The notes under the pieces: generated by a model | The model's database searches: none | The model's input: only the letters and a program-made list of their open reading frames with translations | Told to the model about the DNA's origin: nothing | Program-made: the position numbers and the translations under genes | NCBI GenBank assembly: GCA_014773175.1 | Contig: VXCM01002059.1 | Location: 34,747 to 98,746, forward strand | Source of the DNA: Lucifuga dentata | Lineage: Eukaryota; Chordata; Actinopteri; Ophidiiformes; Bythitidae | Direction: 5' to 3' | DNA length: 64,000 nt | In this document: one piece after another, positions 11,276 through 20,263 of the stretch | Position numbering within the stretch: position 1 is the first letter of the stretch | Layout of the letters: every line of letters starts with the position of its first letter

Positions 11276-14200
11276 AAGGGCTGCTTGTTGTGAGGAATTT
11301 GTGCTGCATGACAGTCAGGACATGTCTTTATCAGGAGGAATGCAGCTCAGCTACAGTGTCCAACATCACACATGGACAGAACACCCACAATACAGATATT
11401 TTACAATTGTTTAAAGGACCAAGTCAGCCATTTTGCATGTTCGAGCCTACCGTAATATATTCAATTTTCATACATGTAAAGTTACTGACAATCATTTCCC
11501 AAAGCATACTATTGAAACATTGAATTAAAAATGTTTTTCCTACCTTCCAGACCGCCATTGGTTTCAGTTCATTCTGGTACGCTATTAAAATCAACTTGTT
11601 GATACTTGAAACGTTCTTGGGATAGTCAATATAGTCAAAAATTACTCTTAAACACCTACGCCTATCAATTCAAGATTTTACTGTAATTATTCATTTTTAG
11701 CCACCTGCAGGAAAACAATAAAGAAGAGCAAATGTGTTTTAATGAGTTTTTTTTTTCTGATTTTTTTTCTATTCCAAGACATCAATCTCTTACGTCAACA
11801 CATATCTGCAACGACAAACATAAAGGAACAGAAACAGACGGTCTTACCTTAAACCAGGTGCTTTCTTCGGCTTCCTCTGGACAAAATAATCCAAGACGTC
11901 TTTTGGTCATATTTGATGTTATTTCCATTGGACAATGACAAAGCTGAGGTCCGTGGTCGAAACTTGGAATTATTTTAAATCTCTGCTGAATTTGCTAAAA
12001 GAAATTCGTAGCGAATTAGTTTGCTAAACATCGGTCACTTCCCAGTTGAGTTTATTCTTGTTAAACAACGTCACCTCATTTTTTTTTTAGCTTCTCCATT
12101 TTTCTCACAATTTGCGTTTTTGGCGTCCTCCTCGCTATTATAGATGTAGTTTCTTCACTTTGCGTCTTTTTTTTTTTTTTTTTTTTTTTTNTTTTTTCTT
12201 TCTGCAATTTTGGCTTTGTTCCCGCCGTTTCCGTTCTTCTTCTTCTTCTGGATTTTTGGTAGTTGGCAGACCAGCTTTGATGCGCATTACCGCCACCTAC
12301 TGGACTGGAGTGCAGGGCAGAAAATTGAGAGGAAAAAATCCAAGAAAACAAATTCCATTTCAATTCTACTGGAAATGCGTCAGTTCATTTACTCCTGTCC
12401 GTGCAGCAGTGACACCTAGCGGCGGAGGACCACACCAATATATACAACAAAACAAATCAAAAGTTTTATTATAGTAAGGTTTTATGTGGTATAGAGAGAC
12501 AGTAGTCATTATTCACCATGGAATGTCTGTGTAATGTTAGACAATGTAATCACAATTATAATTTAAAAAAAAAAAAAGCTTTTTCAAATGTGGAACAGCA
12601 TGTATTAACTTACACATGCACATTCACTGAGCTCTTTTCCACCAAAGTCAGTCTTTGAACTGAAAGCGTATCACATGCATAATGCTATCAGGTTAGCACT
12701 GGCATGTGTCTGACAGTCTTCCTGTCATCTCCTCCTGCAGCTGCTTAGATTGATGCTGGTCCACCAACTCGTGCCATCTCATGGTAAATTGATTAAGAGG
12801 CTGAGGTCAAAAACAGCCAAGGCTGGGGAATTTGATTAGACTGTGAGTTGAAAATGTCAAAATAAGAAAAAAGAGAAGAAGATAACAAGGATAACTAGCC
12901 ACGTGATACACCAAGATAAGGTTTCCTCCCTAGCCAGAAAGGAATGCTCTCTGATTGACAGGATTGACAAAAGAGACTGTCTGATTGGTCATATGTTTGT
13001 GATTATTGGTGACTTCATCTTATCAGAGAAAGCCAACTTGGTTCTAAGCATGTTCCATTTTTGACAGTAAGCTGTATCTTTGTATACAGGAATGGCTGAA
13101 GTTTGGGAAATCATTTAGCTTTATGTTATTATGTGTTACACTCAGGTTAGGAACTTTGGTAACAGTCATTGGATTCAACAGTAATTTCAGGCATCTGCAG
13201 AGCACAAAGTGTGGTCTGGACGTTAGCTGAACCAGTTATGGACTGGCCAAACAAACCCCCCTGTTCCCTGACAATACAGCCCAAATCACCCAGTAGCATT
13301 TCAAGGTAGCAAGATTGCACACCCTCCTGCTTGAAGCTTTTGTGTCTCTATCATATATCATGGTTTCCTCATTTTGTCTGCCACCTCCCATACCCTCATT
13401 TCCTGCTCTGTACATCTTCCCCTCCACTACACTGTTACTCTCTTTATCTCTTTCTTCCATTTACAAACTGTTTTGCTCTCTCCTGTCCCACCTCAGTACA
13501 TAAAGGACTTCTACAACAAGACGGTGCTGAGTCGTAATGGAACCGGACTCAACGGGGAGACTCTGACCCTCATGTACTCTCTCACCGTGTCTGTCTTTGC
13601 CATCGGAGGCCTGCTGGGCTCCCTCGTTGTGGGCATGCTGGTCAGTCGCTTCGGCAGGTGGGAAATCACATGCAAAAAATGCAAAGGCAACAAATAGTGC
13701 TTTTATACCTGGTGTTGCTTTCAGAAATTGTTCTGAGACTATATCACAAATTCTGAGACTCATAGGAGGAGATACCAATTCTGCCAATGTTGCTGTTCTC
13801 CAGTACAGGTTGATGAAGGTCTTCAAACTGTTGTTTGGACCACAAATATGGGATTATTTGTCCTTGGTAGACCTCAGAGCTGTGTGATGTGGGCTCTGCT
13901 CTGTCCTGACACCTAACTCAATAACATCCCTAGATTCTCTGAGCACAAGGGTGGATAGTGGCCAGTTGGCAATGCCGGACGAGGAGACACTCAGCAGCAT
14001 CTGGAGCTGTGGGTGCCTCAACACACACAAGCCAAACAGCATACAATAGGAGCGTCAGAATTACTCACAAGCCTGTGTATGTACTATTTCTTATACAAGG
14101 GTTAAAGATAGAGATTGCCCGAGATCAGGCTTTTACGTAAATGAGCACATATACAATCAAATTGGCACAAAAGGCATTAGATCAGGCCTTTCTATCAATC

Positions 14201-14694
14201 ATGTCTCTCCTCCCTCCCTGGAGTCCGGTCGCCCTTCATAGTGCACAAATGTCATCCGCTCAACACCCCCTCTCTACCCTCCCAAAGTGTTCTAGTCTTC
14301 AAAGTGAACAAGTCCAGATAAAGTTTTTGAAAAATCAGTGTAAATCAGCTGAAAGCTCCATTCGTCTGCACCGTGTGCCACAGATCTTCACCAGACATTT
14401 CCATGCAAATGAAAAACAGGCGATTTACAATTCCATTTACAGGCTGATCACTTTCCTCACGCAGCAGTGTTTTATGGCTAATCACAGCTCATGACCACCC
14501 TTGTGAGCTGTGTTAACATTTTATGGCTAATCAGGACATATACAGGCGTGCATGTCTGTCGTTATGACCGTGTGTATATCAGCGGGGGGGTGGTTACTGC
14601 TGTCTTTCCTTGGACCAATATACTGCTGCTGTCTTTGTTTTTTCATAAACCTCTGGGTCATATGCTTTTATGTACATTCATAATCTCTCCCCTT

Positions 14695-14740
<46 letters not shown>

Positions 14741-14873
14741 TTTCAGGAAAGGCACGGTGGTGAACACAACAGTGCTGGTGTTTATCGCTGGCTCACTCAT
14801 GGGCTTCAGCAGGATTTGTGGTTCACCTGAGATGGTCATCTTTGGCCGCTTCATCACAGGCATTCACTCAGGT

Positions 14874-14904
<31 letters not shown>

Positions 14905-17616
14905 ATAGATTTTTAGTAGTGACTGATAACCTGACCAATTGTTGTTAGCTTATTTATGTAAAAAAATAAAAATAAATAAACAGCTAGTGGTTTTAGTTGC
15001 TGATTCATTGACTAGTTGACCAATTTTGAGTAACAATCAAGTCCGTTGTCAATAAATGTCCCCATTTTCCTTTTTTTATTCAGATATTCTGTATTTTTTT
15101 TTTTCATAAGAAGATGTTGCATGTTTTAGTAAAGTAGTTTTTTTTTTTCTTTTTTTTTCTGCTTTATTATTACAGGTATTTCTCTAAGCGTTGTACCAAT
15201 GTACCTGGGTGAGATTGCCCCGAAAAACCTACGAGGCTTCCTAGGTCTTGTGCCAAGTATCTTTATCGGCACTGGAGTCTTTGCCGCCCAAATCCTCAGC
15301 CTGCATGAGCTTCTAGGAAAGGTAGTTGAACTAAAACACCCAAGATTTGGAGAAGATTTGAGCAAAAAATCCTGTTTGTTTGTTTGTTTTTTTGACAAAA
15401 TGTGAAGCAGAGTTTGATGACCATGTGGTCACAAGAACAAGCTGCAGAGGCTGAACTTCCACAAATCACTAATAAATCTCAAAACCTTAACCTTCCATAT
15501 AATATCAAGGATCACAATGACTGATAAAAACTAAACATGCATATAACTGTAATGATTACAGGAGGAGCACTGGCCCCTCTTTCTTTCGGTGGTGGTGGTA
15601 CCCACCTTCATCCAATTGATGCTGTTGCCATGGTTCCCAGAGAGTCCCAGGTACCTGCTGATTGAGAAGCACAACGTCCACGCCACCATCACAGGTCAGT
15701 GTTTTAGTTATGCCACATGTTCATACAGGGATTCAGATTACAACATGAACTATGCAAAACAAATTGGAGGCAGAGCTGCTGTCGAATCAAATCAGAAACA
15801 TGTTGAGTTAAACGCCAGTCAGAAAAAGAGCCACGGTATTTTTCATTAACATTAACGTTGGCAAACTAAGTGAAAGAAGACCAAGAGCAAAAAGCCCCAC
15901 TAGTGACTTCTAGAGGCTGCAATGTTTGTCTGTCCATAAAACTGAAGTCAATTGTTTGTCCTGATGGTAACAACAGAGGAAAGACCATGAGGTCAGTAAA
16001 GGACCATACCACCCATTTTGCATGTTTGAGCCTAATATATTAAATTTTCATACACTTAATGTTACTGACAATAATTTCCAAAGCATACTACTGGAATGGT
16101 GAGTAAAAAAAAAAAAAAAAAANGATACTTGAAACGTTCTTGGGATAGGTAATCCATCATCATGAACAATACGTGTATTCAGGTTTTTTTGAAGTTCCGT
16201 AATTTTAGCGTTTAAGTGCAATAAAAAGCGCAGAGTGAATGTATGTCTCCACCGGGGAATATAGTCCCAAAAGAAGACCTGCATTTATTGAAAGTTTAAA
16301 TGACATGACTTCATAAGGCTGTGTAACTATTAGCAGGCGAAACATTGATTTTTTAAGGTGGGTGTATCACTTGAGTATTTCATTTTGAAAGATTAAGAGA
16401 TTTTGCAAAATATCAGGAAAGCTGAAATACAGTTTTATCCTTTGGGAAATGATTATCAGTAACCTATGAAAATTATTAGGTTCAAACATACAAAATGGGT
16501 GGTATGGTCCTTTAAAAGCAAGGCCTTATTGGGATCATAAATATCCGCAATCATTAGGAATTATTCTCTGGTGATGACAAATTTTCAGTTCATTCATAAG
16601 ACTCATAAAAGTGCAATTTTAATAGGAATCTGTGTTCTGGACCAAATTGTTGTCTGGATCAACCAATCAAGTAACAGTTTGTTCTACCACTAAAGGGACA
16701 AGGTAGTTAGCTAGTTAGCCAAACTAAGTTTCCAATCCATAATAATAATAATAATAATAAGTTTCAAATCCATATAATCCATGATGTGTTGTAACCATGC
16801 TGCTTCCTGTTTCCTGTTTCTCAGCTTTGAAATGGTACAGAACCAAGTGTAACATCCAGGCTGAGATTGAAGAGATGCAGGAAGAGCAGCGCTCTCTGTC
16901 GTCCGTGGAGACGGCGTCCGTCTGGCGGCTGTTGTTAGATGACTCAGTCCGCTGGCAGGTGCTCAGTGTGGTGGTCATCAACATCGGCATGCAGCTGTCT
17001 GGCATCGATGCTGTAAGGATATTTGAACTATGCGTAATGTACTTGAGAAAATAGAAATAATTACAGTTTTATGGGAAAATAACAATAAGATATGAGTAAA
17101 CCTGAAGGCTGCAGGGTCCAAAAGTGTCACGTCAGTCTTATATTTGCATTAACAGAACTACAGAAGACCACATAAATGCCAAGAAAGTGACAAAGCATAT
17201 TGATGTTTTTGTGACAAAAATATGATTCAGCTGGATCTAAAAATAGACCTCCATAAGAATGATCTGCTGCTTTACTGAATGCTGAATGTTGTTGAATTTG
17301 GAACCTGATTTGTTGACTATTTACAAATAGTCAACAAATCAGATTCCATCAATATATATTGGCTCTATAAGATAACTACTGACTAATATATGCTGGAATT
17401 CCCAACATGGGTCCCAAAATTCACCTGTGCTTAACAAGTACTTTTACTTAATACTCATATAGAATGTAGGATTTGAACGGAAGACTTTTGTAATGAAGTA
17501 TTTTTCCATTGAAGTATTTGCACTTCTACTGAAGTAAAGGTTTGAAGTAGTTTTCTCCTGCAATGGGAGGATAAATAATCACATTCTATTTCTATACACC
17601 TTTATAAGATGTGCTA

Positions 17617-17651
<35 letters not shown>

Positions 17652-20227
17652 GGCGCAAAATACAAACACTCTGATCTCACCCATCATTTAATTTCACATC
17701 CTTCTCCTTTTACCTTTTCACTTCCTTTGTCCACTTCGCCCGCTTCCCGTTTCTACAGCTCCCTTGACTGACTGATCGAGCTTATTAGACAAAGACACTA
17801 AAATGAACAAAGTCTAAATGATCCCTCTTTGTTTTATAAGCCTCGCGTGGTCTTGTGAATAAACCCAAAAGCTGGTGTCATCATTTTTCCACTGATACGA
17901 TTAGCCACATTCCCTTTCTGAATTATGCCCAGGAGATTCATTAATTATTCAAATGATTACCGGGGCGCCCAGGCCAGAAAGTGCACACTGTAAGCGCTGG
18001 AGCTGAACTCATTAGCACGCCCTTCTCCAGGCTGTATTATTAGCCGCTAATTAGCTCTGCTTAAACAAAGTGGGCCAGTGCTGAAACATGCTGATACTGA
18101 GGCCAGGACTGATGATGATGATGATGATGATGAGGATGGGGATGAGGATGATGATGAGAAATAATGATGATGTAATGAAACAGCAATACTAATGAAATGA
18201 ATAGGATAATGTGAAAATAATAATGATAATACAGTCAGAGTAGCGGTGATGATGATGATAACTGAAGCAATATTAGCTGTTGATGATCATGTCGACATAA
18301 AAGCGTCACAATGGAGATAGCGATGATGTTGATGATGACGACAACGATGATGATGATGATCATTACAGTGATGACGACGATGATGATGATGATGACGATG
18401 ATGATGATGATGACAGTAATGGTGACTGTGATGTGGCAGATGCTTGCGGTGATCTTTAGGCCTAAGTGCATATGACAGTTGGCAAGCTTTGGCACAGTTC
18501 CTGGAACACCGCAGGACTGTGTGTGTGTGTGTGTGTGTTTATGCTAGCCATGTGTGTATTCATCTACCTGGTCCTTTAACTGTCACCGTCTGCTTTCTCC
18601 AGTTAATACACCTCCTGTCTTGTCCTGCGTTCCCTAAAGCCTCAAATTGAATTGAATTGAATTTGAGCAAATGTTTGCTGCATCTCTGTGCTGAGCTGTA
18701 CCACCTGTGCAGCCCTCAAGTCCTCAATGTTTACCTCGTTATTTTGATTTTTACTCCACTGATTTTCTTCTTTTGGCATATGTCACACTGTAGGGGATTT
18801 TTTTTTTTTTCCGTTGCTTTTCAGCTCCTAAAACTTCTTTGCAGCTAACTTGCTACTTGCAGAAACTAGGAACATGGGCCTTCCTTCAACACGGACACGG
18901 GCCTTTGCTCACATTGCTGTGATTGGCTGGTTAGGTTTAGGAATGGGTTTTGTTTTTGTTTAAGTTAAATCCAGGCCAATACCTCACTCTGTATCTTCAA
19001 AAATTGGATTTAGGTGTTGACAAAGACACGTTTTGGCAAGTCTTTGTAATTCTGATCATTTAGAGGAAGGGTTTAGTAAATGGATTTCAGCTTGCGGCTC
19101 AGTAAGTCCTTCTTTTTTCCACCATAGATCTGGTTCTACACCAATGACATCTTTGAGAATGCTGGAATCCCACCACCAGAGATCCAGTATACCACAGCAG
19201 GCACAGGAATCATAGAAATCATTGCAGGACTCATTGGGGTAAGAAAAAAAAATACTAGAAAGGTGCTACCATACCTTGCATGATCTTCACTTTTACTGGT
19301 TTGGTGATTGTTTTTTTTATTCTTTCATTGCGTATCAGTATGATATGACTCTGACCGTGTCTTCCTGCAGTGTTTCACCATAGAGAAGCTGGGCAGGAGG
19401 CCTCTTATGATTGGGGGTTTCGCCATAATGGGCATCTGCAGCGCTGGGATCACATTATCCCTCATTTTACAGGTGTGTGTGCCCAGATCTGTTCACTTTC
19501 CTCTCTACCTGTGAGGAGACAAGTAAGTAAGTAGGAGGAAAGACAAATGGAACACACCCCATGCGATCAGCAGGGGAATCAGTGTGAGGACGAACAGCTG
19601 TTACTGTTTCTGTTGGCTGAACTCAACAGTATTCCTCCTTTCCCTCATGGACCTGTAACCTTCAAGCCCTTGTAGCAATAGACGGTGATGTAAAGCAGTA
19701 CATAGGTAATAACTAAAGGTAAATAAACTGCCTCCTTTTCTTCTCCCTGCAGGTTCATTTGTCATTTATGCGTTATGTCAGTGTTGGCTGTGTGGTCGGC
19801 ATCATCGCTGGCTTCTGTATTGGTCCAGGTAAGTTGCTGTATTTGTTCCAAAGTGTTAAAGAGCAATACTGGCAATATTGCATGTTTGAGCCCAATATAT
19901 ATATTTGTTATGTTACAGTCAACTATTTCCCAAAACATATGACTGGAGTGGTAACTATCAGAATTGTTTTTCCCACCTTCCAGACTGCCATTAGTTTTGG
20001 TTCATTCCAATATATGTAAGCTATAAAAATCAACTTCTGGAGACTTGAAACATGCTTAAATTTTTTGTCTAAGTAACTTTTTTTTTTTTAACACTCCAAC
20101 ATGGAGCTATGCAGAAGAAAATGTATGTCTAAACCAGGAAATATAGTCCCAGGAAAAGATGGCTTTTACTGGCAAATTAAAAGACTGTGCCTTCCACATT
20201 CATGCACAAGTGTTAGAAAGTGAAACA

Positions 20228-20263
<36 letters not shown>

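Larger units (their letters stand above)
10441..13496 (+). other. slc2a15 intron 2
   Basis: Contains a compound GT/GA/GT microsatellite, a truncated MITE copy and a poly-T with an N. No additional exon is seen. Confidence 0.7.
13658..14746 (+). other. slc2a15 intron 3, candidate regulatory content
   Basis: Mostly non-repetitive. TTTTATGGCTAATCA occurs twice (14470 and 14519). The intron ends in (GT)21 and then ATTTTCAG at the exon 4 acceptor. Confidence 0.5.
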
